Assembly: GCA_016165875.1 (NCBI GenBank)
Contig: JABBOT010000002.1
Coordinates: 24,814,265 to 24,878,264 of the forward strand
DNA length: 64,000 nucleotides
Direction: 5' to 3'
Origin: Acanthopleura granulata
Lineage: Eukaryota > Mollusca > Polyplacophora > Chitonida > Chitonidae
Made by a program: the position numbers and the translations under genes. Below, piece by piece: positions 12,740-25,400 of the stretch. Each line of letters starts with the position of its first letter. Position 1 is the first letter of the stretch. The notes beneath the pieces are model-generated. The model was not told the origin of the DNA, ran no database searches, and saw only the letters and a list, made by a program, of their open reading frames with translations.

Positions 12740-13475
12740 CCCCGATGGATGAATAATTTATGATGTTGATTGGGGTTTGATGGTTGCCACTGTGAGGTTC
12801 TTTACCAAAGCTTCTCTGTAGTTGTCAGCTAATGCCGTCCTGATAGCGTCGTTCAAGTTTCATTTTCCTCAATTGGGGTTCACTTTCAGTCTCAGATTTC
12901 CTTTCTAATTACTACAACACAGTTTGCATTACATCTATATGCCTTTCTTGTCAAGGTACACAACCCTGCTTGAACAAAATTTAAAGAAGAGCTACCAAAG
13001 GGAGAGAAGAACAGACAACAAAAGCACGTGGCGGTGCTAACCCAAAGGCGCGATCGTTTCAGCGGACTTGATGGTATGGATAAGGTAGTCCATTGAGATG
13101 GATTATGTATACGGATGTAGGGTGTCATTGTTAATGAAGTGAACCGATATTTTGAAGGTTTGTTATAACTAAATGCCGGTAACGTACCTTCGTGGTCAAT
13201 CCTCCTAGTCCCAGCCAATTATAGAATGAAGTATGGCGTTTGGGTGTGTACTTACCTAGGTCGGACCCTATGTGTGCAATGATGTATGCCTAAAACGTGT
13301 TAGATGAGCTGGTCAGCATTAGTAGTACATGTAGTACGGCCGTTGGCGTTAAAATTTGGCCAAAACGTACATTTTTAGCGACAAATAAAGGTCATAAAAT
13401 ATTATTGTTGGTGCTGTAACTTTGATTTTCCCTGTAGGATAGAATCCAACCTTCCAAATAAAACCTTTTTCTAAG

Positions 13476-13506
13476 ATGAGTGCAACTCAGAATCAGGCCA
13501 AAATGA
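13476..13506 (+). CDS. Possible first coding exon of the C7orf50 homologue
   Basis: An ATG at 13476 opens ten codons (MSATQNQAKM) and then a strong donor (A|gtaagg at 13507). Joined to an acceptor at 15065 (tttattttcag), it reads in frame through the ATG at 15074 and would add 13 residues (MSATQNQAKMISC). It could equally be 5' untranslated sequence, with translation from 15074. Only the splice sites and phase support it. Confidence 0.4.
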
Positions 13507-14784
13507 GTAAGGTTGGTATATTGTGCTCTGTTACTAATTGTACGTGTATACATGGGATTTTACGCAGTTGGGAGCACCAGCGTAATCTGTGGGTCAAAAT
13601 CTGTAGGAAAGTTCTCACTGTATAAGTACATGTACTTGCCAAAAGGGGGTGGTGTATTCTTTGTATAGGCTTCTTCAGCGATCAGTCTGTCTGACCAATG
13701 AGTTAACCATTCAATCAAGATAGGTACCAGCACGTTATTTAAACTGGACCATCACAGGCTGAACTGTCAGAAGGCCTGTAAGTTTTCACAGTTAATCTCC
13801 GAAATTACAGCGCTTTCAATAAAAAAGAAAACAGTGACATATTACTTTAAGGCAGAAAGTTAGTATTTTAGTATTGTATGTTGTAGTTTGCAAATGTTCA
13901 GGAAGGGTAAATTAATTCTACATGATATTCTTGAGGAAATGTGCCTTCAAAGCGTTTAACTTTCAGTGAATGTGGAACGTATTTAATTCCTTAACACTGA
14001 AGAGACAACAAAAAGTATAACCAAAGTTATTCCAGTGGAGGGGTTCACACGACCTAAATGGACATAGGCATTTTTTTAAGACGGGCTTGGTAACTCTATA
14101 TATTGCTTTTGGAATGTTAATGCAAGACCTTGGGATATGCCATTTTATAGAAATGAGAAACATAGTGTTGCGTCATCCGTACCCTATGCTCTTCAGTTGT
14201 GAAGGGAAGACACTACTTTGTGTGAAGTACAACCCCCTTTATTATTACAATTGAAGGCCATGCATTGTGGCATCCTGGTTGAAACCTTGGGGAGTAACTC
14301 CAGACACCTGCCAGATGTATTCCACTACCACTTTCCTGTTGAAAAAGGTTTTAAAGTATATCAGGATTGTCTCGTAATCAGAAGAAAAACAGCCGATTTA
14401 ACCCTGCTTCTACATGGCAAAGTGGTGAAGTAAGAACAGGTGACATCACAGAAGAAACAGATGCCTTCTCTGGTGGTGAAAATGTCTTGCCCTTGATTAG
14501 TTAAAATTGAGAGCATAGCGACCCATTAAATTTTTCCTACCTGTGCGTTTTTGCTTACTTTGAACTGCGATATCCTAAATAAAAAGTGATGGTTTTTGAA
14601 CTATGAATGGGATACTTTATCGATACATACATTTGGTCCATTGTTATCTTTTCTTTTAAGACGATAACATTGTATGACTGTTTGTCAGCTTTCATCAGTT
14701 GTGAAAAGCATAGGCCTACTTAGTTTGGCTTTTTTTTTTTTCAGCCTGCAAAGATACAGGCCTGGGAAAAAGACTAGACCCAGT

Positions 14785-15003
14785 GGTACTAGGTGAGCTA
14801 AAACTCTAACTGTAAACCACATGAGATGTGGGTTCAATTCCTGCCTTGGACAGGGAATTCAAATTGTAGAAGTTAAACCCCACTTTCCTTTGAAAGCACT
14901 CATGCAAGAGTGTATGTCACATGGTGTTGGAAAATTCCTCAGTAAGTTGCACCTTAAGCCAGTGGTTTGCTATGGGAAAAACCCCAATTAAATAAATAAA
15001 TAT
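14785..15003 (+). mobile_element. tRNA-derived SINE, second family (family C)
   Basis: A tRNA-like head (taggtgagctaaaact) carries a clear box B (gtgggttcaattcct). A ~130-bp body unlike family A follows, with an AATAAATAAATA tail. It ends only ~60 bp before the acceptor of the first long C7orf50 exon. Confidence 0.65.
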
Positions 15004-15073
15004 TACACCAAAAAAATACTTTTTCTGTTTTCTCCTGATGAAATAGTTCTTCTGTTTATTTTCAGTAAGCTGC

Positions 15074-18000
15074 ATGATGGGGAAAATGCGGAAACAAACC
15101 CAGGAGTCCGTCATTTTGGATGTATTTGATGCTCAGCCAGAAAAGAAGGAGAAGAAAAGGCGAAGACAAGATGATAATAATATGGCTTTGGATGAGTCAA
15201 CAGGTCCAGAAAATTACACGAGGAAAAAGAAGACACAGAAACATTCACATAGCAATCTAATCCATGTATCAAAAGAAAACAGTGATGTACACACAGATGA
15301 ATCTTCCATTAGGAAGAGGAAGAAAAGGAAGAGGAAAACACTTTCTGCTGATAACGTTACCTCTGCATCTGAAAGGACTGAGGTGATAACATGTGAGAAA
15401 ATCGCTGTGAATAGTGCTTATAATGAAGCACTAGACACAAGCAAAAGTAACAAGAAGAAAACACATTCAAGTGATAATGTAACTGCTGAATTTGTAAGAA
15501 CTGAGGTGATAACATCTGTGAATATTACCAATAATGAAGGTGAAAACACATTTAAAAGAAAGAAGAGGAAAAAAGATAAAGCACAAAGACTGTCAATGTG
15601 TGAAGAAGCAACTGTAAATGAAGGAAAAGAAAGTTGTCAAGCTGTGCCCATTCCAAAGAGTTCGGAGGAACCAGAGGAAATGAGGAGACAAAAAAGAAAG
15701 CAAAAAAAGAAGGACCAAAAACTCCAAAAGCTGGAACAGAAAGATGTGAAAGGCTCGGTATCTGAGACCATGGAGGCTGTCCCAAGTGCATGCCAGCTAG
15801 GCTTGGAATACTTATCACAGTGGGAGAAGGATCGAAAAAACTGGCGTTTTCAGAAAGTGCGACAAGTTTGGCTTTTACACCACATGTATGATGAGAACAA
15901 GGTACATATATTACATTGTCACAACTTTACTGTCTTCTTCATCTTTTTGAACAAGTAAAGTCATATACATGTTCATGTGTTGTTTACTTGGTAAGTAAAT
16001 GACAGGGTGTAACAGGGTGGTATAAAAGCATAGTCAACCTCTATGCTGGAGGTAATTTCCCTGTTGCAGTTACCACTTGTAAAAGATTTGCTAAGTGTAT
16101 AAAGCAGTATGTATGAAAAGTTCAAGAAACTTGAAAATTTAAATGCAGGTATTTCTCTAGACACTTTCTTATAGGGGTAACCTCAATGAGAAACGAATGT
16201 AAATTGAGTTTTTGGAAAATAGTAATAGGAAAATTGACTTTTGTATTTTGATCTGAAAATGCCACAGTGGTTCTTCCATCATTTGGAACTCAGTTTTCTA
16301 TATTATGCTGTCCTGGTTGCCTCCGTGATATTAACCACATCTAGAGTCTTGTCCCAGCTATGTTAATCAGTGGAATTGTGGTTCATTTTCCTGTTTGCTA
16401 GTATGTATACTCTGCAGTTGTAACATTGCTTACCCCACGGCATTTCCTTTTAGGATGTATGAAAAGAACACAGACATCTTTAAAAACAAAACAGTGAACT
16501 TAAAAAAAAAGAATGGAAATTGGAAAGCTAATCAGTTTCAAGCTTTGTTTTATGTGTGTAGACTAGTATTGCTGTTGTATCAGAGATGAATCATTTTTCT
16601 TCAAGTCTTGATGCTGATATTATTCTGGTCAATGATGTGTGACATATTTGTGTATAGGTGGACAATTCTTGCTTTAAAACCTTGCTGCTTTATTTGGATG
16701 GATTGAAAGGAAAGTCAAGGGAGACAACTGTAAAACAAGCTGAGGACATCTTGGCTCTTGATGAAGATTCTGATGCTGATACAAAAGGCAAGTGATGTAC
16801 ATTATTCCAGTTGGGATACTATTGTGTCTTTGGTTAAGCATGGTTAGTCTGGTTAACACTAGAGATGGTGTTGATAGTGTGCAAGTTCACAAGTATTAAA
16901 TGCCTTGTGTGTATCGAAGTTTGACAAATACAGGTAACATGGAATAAGGAGGAGTAAGCAAGATGGCTTGCGCAGAAACTGACAAAAGACCATTATAAAA
17001 TAGTTCTACATTACGCCACCTTTGCTTCGATGTTTTGATGTTGCCTGTGGTGACGTCATGCAACATTCCATTTATTTTCTAGAAGTTGTGCCAGTGTTCT
17101 GTTGCCTCACAACTCAAACACTTACCTTGTGCCTACTACAAAAGCACAGATCAACCAGCCTGAAAAATCATCATCTCACATTAAAATGAAGCTAATGGTG
17201 TCTGCATACCAGTGAACTCTCGCGTTTTTGTCAGGAATCTCATGTTTTTTTTAACTGAAATCACGTTCTCAGGGTCAGTGTATCAAATCTCATGTTTTTT
17301 TGTTTTTGTTTTTTTTTTTTTCAAAAAATGTTTCATTATGTTGTTTTATGATGTTTCTGTATGAAATAACAACTAAGTATGTCTAAACTCACCAGTAAAA
17401 CCTTCCAAAATATTTAAAAATTTACAAAACCATTTTCTCCAGGCAGTTCTTGCACCCAAGGTCCTTCAAAAGGACTTCACCCTTTATATGACCAGGGCCT
17501 CTAATCCTGGAAACCCCAGATTTTGGAGTTTCTCACTTTTTTGGTTCTATCTGGGACAACAGCTCTGTGTCTGTGGTTTGTGCACAATAATGTCGCCTCC
17601 TGTGTTGGGAGAACTCCTATTGAAGCCGCATGATTTTCACCTCAATGTAGTTCAGTTTGTAGCCTACAAGTGCTGCAATGTTTTACCTGCAAAAGGTTGA
17701 CTGTATGGTCGAACCTCAGTAATTTCGGTTTTACAACATTTTAGATGACCAGACTACTATGAAAGTACCAAATTCATGACATTTTATACATAAGGGTTAC
17801 CATTATGGGTTGGTTTCGCTTTAGCCTGGGAGTATGATCATCGAGGCCAGTTGGCTGCTAAGGAATGAAGGTGAGGCTGCCAGAATTGTAGCACAATTTG
17901 TGCACCTGTGTACTTTCACGAGAAACTCAAGATAAGTGCCGGAGATGCAGGGCAGCAGAACTCTGGCGCTGCTTCAAGAAAAGTGAGTGAAACCTTGTAT

Positions 18001-19377
18001 GACAGCACCATAAAATATTGCAGTGAAGGAGGCGTAATGGAGGACAGTGCATGGGCCGTTTCATGACGACACAGTCTTGCTGGGCTAGCTGATCAGGCCA
18101 CCTGCAAGGCCTACAGCAAGCTGACAAGTTCTCCCTTAAAGGGAAGGACCTCGTAAAAATGAACTTAGGGCAAGTGAAATGACCATTAAAAACTGTATCT
18201 GAAAATACCTTCACTGAAAAAAAAAATTTTTTTCACCAAAATAGTCAAATGTTTTGATTACATGGTGGGCTTTATGAACCATATTGATAATTTGGTTCAC
18301 CAGTGACGTCACACAACTTTGTGTACACCTTTATAACGAGCTCTGAATAAAGGTCTTGTGTATTCCTGTAATGGTTGTTGGTGTATGAAAACCCTAATAT
18401 GACACTAAATTTCTGCTTTAGGGCCATAGAAAAGTCGGCGTGATGTGATTGGTGAACCACATCATCAGTATGGTCCATAAAACCCACCACACAATCAAAA
18501 CATTTGACTGCGTTTATTTTGGTGAAAAAAAAAAAAAAAATCAGTAAAGGTATTTTCAGATACAGTTTTAATGGTCTTTTCACTCTCTGTAAGTTCAGTT
18601 TTAGGTCCTTCAGTTTAAAGTAAAAGACAGCTCATGACTGAGGCACTGCTCATTAAAAAGATTACAAAATTCTCTCCTGAATGCAAAAAACTGTTTGAAT
18701 TTATATGAATTCATTGCTTAGTTATCTTCATATGAAGTATGGAGTATTTTGCTGCAGACTGGAGATCTGAGGGTGCCAATGCTTTTAACCTTATGAGAGA
18801 TCAAGCAATCAGAGAGCTAGGAGATATCAGCCGTTTATAAGCTGTGACAGAGTTGACTGTCAATGTGACATGTAATATTATATTTTTAAATTATAACAAG
18901 TACATGTGTGAACAACATGGCAAAGTATTTCCAGACCATTGTGTTGTGGCAGGAGTAAGTTTCTTGATCATTTCATGCTATAAATTTACGTATATACTTC
19001 AGTTTCAACCACAACCCTAACAGCTTACTATAGTCTCAGGCGACAGTAGTGTTCTGCGCTTGGGAGGAAGAATTACATCACAGATCACACAGAATGGCTG
19101 TGAATCATGTTAGTTGATGGAGCATGGTAAAATGTCAGTTTCCACTGGCATAGTAGCTGTTAGAAAACAATATTTTACCAAAACAAACCCAATATTGTCC
19201 AGTCCTTGTGGCAAACTTAACTTAAAACATGCGCTTTCACTTTAAGATGGAAAATGAGTCACATAGCTGTTTTGATTGTATGTGAAAATGATATGCTCTT
19301 CGTATTTGATCTTCCTTACAGATGTGCCTGAAGTAAAACTGGAGAGAGCCAGACAGTTGATCCAAGTTTTGACATGA
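15074..19377 (+). CDS. C7orf50: C7orf50 homologue (WKF domain protein)
   Basis: Exons 15074-15901, 16658-16787 and 19322-19377 give 337 aa from the ATG at 15074. Residues 1-240 are low-complexity and lysine-rich, with many KRKKRK clusters (nuclear or nucleolar localisation type) and an internal repeat (DNVTxxxxRTEVIT, twice). The WKF domain starts near residue 246: YLSQW, then NWRFQKVRQVWLLHHMYD, then LLLYLDGLKG and TTVKQAEDILAL. It ends with RARQLIQVLT, matching the human order WRFQK-RQ-WLL-HMYD ... RIRQVLQLLS. The human protein is an RNA-associated nucleolar protein of unclear function. The donor after 16787 is GC (AAAAG|gcaagt). Reading through it would stop after GK, whereas splicing restores the conserved C-terminus. 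It is longer than the ~190-aa human protein because of the basic N-terminus. Confidence 0.9.
18133..18620. mobile_element. Foldback / long-TIR MITE-like element, copy 1
   Basis: The two halves are inverted copies of each other. The left arm (~18136-18315: gggaaggacct, gaccattaaaaactgtatct, gtcaaatgttttgatta, tggttcaccagtgacgt) matches the reverse complement of the right arm (~18437-18618). The arms are ~180 bp with a ~120-bp loop and no ORF. It lies in the last intron of the C7orf50 homologue. A related copy is at 28883-29342. Confidence 0.85.
18617..19245 (+). repeat. ~630-bp dispersed repeat, copy 1
   Basis: Colinear with 58577-59225. Shared blocks include agtaaaagacagctcatga, cattaaaaagattacaaaat, gaccattgtgttgtgg and cttcagtttcaaccacaacc. 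It abuts the foldback element in the C7orf50 intron. No coding capacity or terminal repeats were recognised. Confidence 0.8.
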
Positions 19378-19829
19378 TCAGAATGATGGAGATTTTTCAC
19401 TCGTATATGTACACCTGCAGTATATCTGTAACCAAGCATTCATAAAGTAATTTATGTCACCAAGAAGTGCTCTTCATTTTCTTTATATATTTTTTTTTTT
19501 TTAGGGAATACATCTGCTTTGACAGCTACTTAAGATAAATATAAGTTTATCAGTCTATTAATTATTAGCAGTTTAACCACAGCTTTTGACATGCTGTCAC
19601 GCTGCTTAGACTTGAACACCTAATTAAAGTTTTTGTTTCATTTTTGTCTCTCCATGTTGATTTCTTTAAAATTCCTATCTTTTTCAAGAGCCAGAAGAGA
19701 ACTAAAGAATTCCCTACCGACCGACCCTATTTTCAGTTCTGTTGGTTGAAGACCAGAAGACATTAGGTATTAGCAAGTTGTCTGGCGCCCGTTCATCTGT
19801 CTTTGAACTTTTTCGTTCAGAATGCTACT

Positions 19830-20295
19830 GGTCCAAGTTTTTGAGGGATTTCAGCGAAACATGGATCAAGTGTAGAAGGCATCAAGATACATAATTTGTA
19901 GTATCAGTTTTCCATTTCAATGATCAGTTTTCCGTCTGTCTGTTTATCCAGTATATGTTAACATATAGCTTCCAAATTGCTACTCCTCCTACAGTTTTTG
20001 TCCAATTTCAGCAAAACTTAAGTCAGGTGTAAACTACATGAAGATACATCATTCATAGTATCGATTTTCCATTCCGATGATCAGTTGTCCGTCTGTCTGT
20101 TTATCCAGTATATGTTAACATACTTGTATCTTTCAAAACCCTACTCCTCCTACAGTTTTTGTCCGATTTAAATGAAATCGGTGTAGGTGTACACTACATT
20201 GAGATACATAATTTGTAATATCAATTTTCCATTTCGATCTGTCCGTGTGTCTGTCTCTTTATCCAGTATATGTTAACATACATATAGCTTTCAGA
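19830..20295 (+). repeat. Tandem repeat, ~157-bp unit, 3 copies
   Basis: Each unit has 'gatcagttttccgtctgtct', 'gtttatccagtatatgttaa' and 'actcctcctacagtttttgt' blocks. Unit anchors are near 19921, 20078 and 20236. It lies just downstream of C7orf50 between convergent genes. Confidence 0.85.
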
Positions 20296-20545
20296 ATGCA
20301 TTTTCACTATAAAATGACATCTTGCATCATGCTGATGAGGTGTGTGTTCCAATCTTGCTTAATGGCCAACCACTCACCCCGAAGTAGGGGTATTGTGTCA
20401 TGAACACCCGTCTCCATCCCGATTCGACCATACACCACAATCGTGATGATGTGCTTAATTTTATGGTCAGAGGAAATCGGAGCACAATGTGAAATTTTAT
20501 TGGTTGAAGGTAATTGATGTTGATGAAGGGCCATCATGTCAGACC

Positions 20546-20840
20546 ACCTCGACAGTCTTACAAGCACTGTCACCAAGCACCTGAGGGGGGTGGAGTCAGG
20601 AAATGCCAACAGTCTTACAAGCACTATCACCAAGAATCGGAGGGCAATATAGCTAGGAAAATGTCAAGTCTCACAAGCATTGGTGCCAAAAACCTGATAG
20701 CGATGGAGCCAGGAAAATGTCAACTGTCTTACAAGCACTGTCACCAAGAACCGGAGGGCAATGGAGCCAGAGGAATGTCAACAGTCATACAAGCACTGTC
20801 ACCAAGAACCTCAGGGTGATGGAGCCAGGGGAATGTCAAG
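20546..20840 (+). repeat. 58-bp minisatellite, about 5 copies
   Basis: The unit is roughly 'cagtcttacaagcactgtca' + 'ccaagaaccggagggcaatg' + 'gagccaggaaaatgtcaa'. Copies are 56-58 bp. Since 58 is not a multiple of three, the open frames across it change product from unit to unit and are not evidence of a gene. Confidence 0.85.
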
Positions 20841-21377
20841 GATTCCCCATACAAAGCTGGGACTGGGACAACACCTTTGGTGTGTTCCATCGCCTCCCCG
20901 GTGGTCACTGGAGGAGGTAGTGACCACTGACGTATTGATCCACTGGCTACTGCAGGAGACCCAGTGGTGCCACTGCCTCCACCGAGTCTGACGGTGGTGT
21001 ATTGTAGCGTCTTAGCTCAAGCGACTTTACCAGACTTCCGGAACATTTGAACATCACACTGCGTCCTCTGGTGGCCACTGAATCTGCCACCAGTAACAAT
21101 CAGGTCGATGAATGTAATGCAGCCCTTGTCTGTTCAAGCAACTGAAAGCCAGGCATCTCAATCTAATAATGAGTCTCCCCAATTCTTTTTTTAGCAAATG
21201 CAACACTACCAGTAATAAAAGAACCGATTCCAGGAAATTAATCACAGGTCAACAACAGTTTTAACAATTTAGTTCTTTTTTACCTTGAGGACTACATATA
21301 CATGTGTGCTAAACCAGAGAAAAATTTGTGGCAAGACTTGTTTCAAGGTGAACATTTCCACTCCACTCCACAAATTT

Positions 21378-22085
21378 TTAACGTAATATGTTCCAAAATT
21401 TATCTTCATCTATTATTCCATGACGATGAAAAAGACAAAAAGATTTGCCTGAATTATAGAACTTCAGCATTATAAATACTTCCCTCAAATTCTCAGACAA
21501 ATCTGAAACTGGAACGATGTCTTTTGCATTCACAATGATGTCTCTTCTATTTCCCCAAAATGTTAAGTGGGAAATGCGCACCACTGTCATAGATTCATCC
21601 ACACTCAAAATGCCAATGATCCTCCTGAAGAATTCTCCCATAACATACAGCATAACTGCTGCCAAGCTGACAATCCCAGATAGGGAATACATGAATGCAG
21701 ACGTCACAAGCCCTTGTGTATTCAAGTAATACATCAAAGGCACAGCACAAAATACCATGCCAGTCTGATATATTTTGGCTCTGCAACATACATGGAAAGG
21801 TACAATATACTGAAATTTGTACACTGCAGTGAACTTGGGCTCTTGATCTTTTGTCTCCTTGATTCTTTGTGATGAAAAACAGTTTCTTGCCATAATAAGA
21901 TTCTTTCTTTCAGCAACTTTTGATCTGCATTGCTGCACACCAATATCTCTGAAAAGTCTGGATTTGTGAAATTGGTAAAACCCATTCTGAGACAAACTTG
22001 TATGGTGCATAATCTGGTGGTGTGCATTCACATGAATTAGCTGCCCACAATGTCTGATCACTGATACGCCAGGAAACCATCTCAT
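21378..22085 (-). CDS. TMEM186: TMEM186 homologue, mitochondrial complex I assembly factor
   Basis: 235 aa from the ATG at 22085. TMEM186 is an inner-membrane protein of the mitochondrial complex I intermediate assembly (MCIA) machinery. Two hydrophobic segments (~108-125 and ~132-150) form a hairpin, followed by the signature SHLTFWGNRRDI (~172-184) and a C-terminal soluble part. The order AKIYQTG, membrane pair, FFRRIIG and HLTFWG matches the family, and the length is near the ~213 aa of the human protein. The N-terminus (MRWFPGVSVIRHCG) is basic and suits a mitochondrial targeting segment. A good acceptor (tttttgttttcag|gt) lies just upstream of the ATG, so a 5' exon, untranslated or with a few codons, probably exists; I could not place it. 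The gene is convergent with C7orf50. Confidence 0.85.
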   Translation of the reverse strand: MRWFPGVSVIRHCGQLIHVNAHHQIMHHTSLSQNGFYQFHKSRLFRDIGVQQCRSKVAERKNLIMARNCFSSQRIKETKDQEPKFTAVYKFQYIVPFHVCCRAKIYQTGMVFCAVPLMYYLNTQGLVTSAFMYSLSGIVSLAAVMLYVMGEFFRRIIGILSVDESMTVVRISHLTFWGNRRDIIVNAKDIVPVSDLSENLREVFIMLKFYNSGKSFCLFHRHGIIDEDKFWNILR

Positions 22086-22911
22086 CTTGGCACCTGAAAA
22101 CAAAAAACATGTTAAGAAATCTTCACTTTTTTGCCTTGTTATATGTTAAGAAATTTCAATTTTAGATGCCAAAAAACTTGATGCAAACCTTCATCCTGAG
22201 AGATGTTGCAATTACATCATACCATGATGGAACATATTTGTTCACACTGACAGCCTGAGTCTACCTTAGTGACAGTCCGGACCACAAGTTCTCTTTTTTT
22301 CCCAGCACAATATGTCTGAGTTACAAAGTTAATGTGTTACAAGTGTTATCACCCAGATCCTGCAAAAATAAACCTAAAAAACTATCACAGTGTCCTATTT
22401 TAACTGTGCCACACAGGTTGAGGTGAAAGCAATAACTGCAGTTCCCTGTATGATTAACATCCTTGAACTGCCTGATATCCACTAAATTTTGTCTTAGATA
22501 AATTTTGCCCAATACTTCATGATTTAGGCCTTAACAACTTATCAACTTTTGGGTTTTGTCTGTCCACTTACCTGACAGCAAACTCCTTTGAGAATCTAGA
22601 GAAATTTGATTGAAAGCCTATAGCACTGTTAATGTCTTTCGTGGTAATTCACATCCATCCATGTTTTTAAAAATGTCCTATCCTACTTATTCTAATCCCT
22701 CTTTTTTTCATACCACATGGCATTAAAATGACAGAAGGGGTTAGAGGTTTCAGTCCCAAATACCTTTCTATTAGTTCCCTTTCTTTCATATAAAGGTTAG
22801 GTTACTGCCTGTTGTTGTTGACCTCTTTCTAACCTCGTTACATCCACGACTGATTAATGAAAAGATCAACCCAAACTTTGCAACTCCCTGTACACGTACG
22901 TGGAGGAAACA

Positions 22912-23022
22912 GGGCCCAGTTGCACAAAGCACTCTTGACGTTACAAGCACGTAACTACCATGAGCACTGGGCGTTGGCAGTTTCGCTCTCGTAACGTTAA
23001 GATGCCTTTGTGAAAGTGGGTA
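22912..23022. mobile_element. Short inverted-repeat element (MITE-like)
   Basis: The left arm (gggcccagttgcacaaagca, then ctcttgacgttac, 22912-22944) is mirrored by the right arm whose reverse complement reads cacaaaggcatcttaacgtt (~22989-23020). It is about 110 bp in total and lies upstream of TMEM186. Confidence 0.55.
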
Positions 23023-25400
23023 TAAATCGGGTCACCTCTCTCGATCAGGTCCATCAGGTTAAAGACAGATAGTTCATTGTGTGAGTTCGTGGGAATGTGG
23101 CCGTAAACTAAAGCCTGGTACCCAGATCTGATTTGATATACAAATAGTTAACTTACAAACATGTCATATGACATGAAAGTTTGTAACGGACTGTAAACTT
23201 CATATTCGTATTATGGGGCTTTTTTACGGGGAAATGAAATCAAATAATAAATAAATCATCAACTCGTAAAACGATCCTTCCCGGTTACAATTTGACAGAT
23301 TTTTTTTAATGGCCACGCACATTTGATAAAAAATCCGACTTACTACATAGTAATCAGCCTCTTGCACTTCTGATAGGTTTGACCGAAACATGTGCTTTAG
23401 GACATTTCCGGATAGTTTATTCGGCAGTGAATTTCACGGGGCAATTCTACTGGCTGTAAAGACGCAAAATCAACCAATTGGAAAGGTGCAATCGTCGGAC
23501 ACGGGATCACGCGCAACTTGAGGACATGGTCACGGGTAACAGTAGTGTTGATGTAATACACGCGTTTTCTTCTACCATACCAAAGCCCACACGCACATCT
23601 ATGTTCATTTCTTCAGTTCTTTATTCCTTCACATCACATACGGGCTTTCAAAACTTGAGAAATAAAGAAGAGGCCTATGAAAGAGACACCCCTGATTATA
23701 GCCCCGAAGCTCATGGACTCCAATGCGTTACGAGCCGGCTCTAAATGCCAGTTTCAAGTTGTCAGTTGTGTGTGTCTATTTTATTTCCCTGGTTCCGACC
23801 GATATACAACTGGGTCAACCCCAAATTTAACAACGTTAGATGTGCTGCCTCCATATTTTATATTTCTAACATTCATTTGGTCGGTAGACAAGGTAGATGT
23901 CAGAGCGTGAAGTAAGAAGGGTGATCATTTAGTTCAGTGAATTCGTCACCCCCTTCTGTTCATGGCTGTGAATTTCATTTTTGACCGACAACTTATATTC
24001 ACACTCGGTTACGAGATGAACCATATTCTGTGACTTGAAATGCAAAGTAGAGGCTACCATATATAGGCTATATGGTACCGATAGTACAATCATCAAGTCT
24101 AATATAACCAGGCTATACAGGTTGGATGCCATTGCAGTACGACTCGTCAGTCGATCCGGTTTGATCTGAATCGGGTGTGCGAATGTGTGGACGAAAAAAT
24201 AGTACAGCAGTCCGGATTCATTGCCTCCAGGGGCAAAGATGCAGGTCATTCTCTGAAAATAAACAAATTCCTGTGACGAGTTTGTATCTTTGATCAGAAT
24301 CATCTCTACTGTCAATTTTTGACATTAAATGATGGGATAATTGTGGGTAGAACATATAAAAATTTGCGGGCTGTTATGAGAACTGTCGCGTAGATTTCTT
24401 AATTTGTTCACAGTTTGGGCTAAAAGTGGATCGTGAAAAACTTGACTTCATTTGAAATACTATATCTCAGAACAAAAAGGCGGTTATAAACTCGAACATT
24501 TCTCGTGTTTTCGAGATGCAAAACAGATGTAGTTTACTTACCAATAGTAATCTACTGGGCCCACTTCAGACACACAATATGGCTCAGAAAAGGACACAAA
24601 CAGTTATTCTGAAATGTTATGTCCATGGTGTTACGTGAAAAGCAGTTTGAGCCGGAGATAGGATTCTTTCCCTTCATCTAAACTAATTTCACCAGACGGC
24701 AACATCCTCCTGGTGTGAAGATTTGTGACCACATGGTAATTAATTGCCGTCTGTACTTTTGCTTAATTTATTCCATCAAATCAAGTAGTATTTTAATAAT
24801 CTGTCCTTGATGGTGTTACCGTTACAGATCGATCAGTTGTGTATCTGGAGTCCAAACCCACATTTATGTCCATAGATAATGTTGTTCCAAGTTCTTCAAC
24901 CTACTGATAACCGACAAAGCATCAGAAGTGAAGGAACTTATTATTATTCATTGATGAAATGTCTGCGACGTTATATGGCCCTAGTGTTACATTATATCCC
25001 TTTGTGTAACACCATGCACCAAAAAAACACCACGGACAGAATTGAAAATCTGTTCGTACATTAAAATTTAAAGTATTTTTAATTGATACTCTGGGGCAGA
25101 GAAATAAAAAAATGCCTGGTCTGAGTTAGATATTTTGGGGTAAAAATGTAAAATGTAGTGGTAACGAGCATTAAGAAAGGCCCTCAAAATCGTTACTAAA
25201 AACATGATTTTCTTTTCCAGCAGTCAAATCCTTTTGTTACCCGGAATTAAGGCCCCGTCCCTTAACATTATTTTCAAGTGATGGCCTTGTAAATATGATG
25301 ACAACACAGTATTTTGGGTTAATCTACACCAGTGACGTCTAAGAAATTGTAACACACAATTGACAAGAGGAAAGATTTCACCAGTAATAGGTGTGATTGT

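Larger units (their letters stand above)
10068..13475. other. Intergenic region between the divergent SRCR gene and C7orf50 homologue
   Basis: The 5' flanks of both genes lie here, together with the SINE copies and microsatellite listed separately. A repeated motif (gaaaggta.tcagcacgc...gacagaatgcat) occurs at 10935-10980 and, inside the SRCR gene, at 8925-8965. No further exon was recognised. Confidence 0.5.

Noticed and set aside
12892..13218. 108-codon frame on the minus strand
   Set aside because: It opens with a non-ATG codon, has no recognisable domain and lies in a plain intergenic stretch.
20514..20819. 101-codon frame with repeated QSYKHCHQEP
   Set aside because: It is produced by the 58-bp minisatellite, whose unit length is not a multiple of three, and has no gene context.
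23929..24315. 128-codon frame on the minus strand with a hydrophobic stretch
   Set aside because: It opens with a non-ATG codon and has no family resemblance and no splice partners that extend it sensibly.
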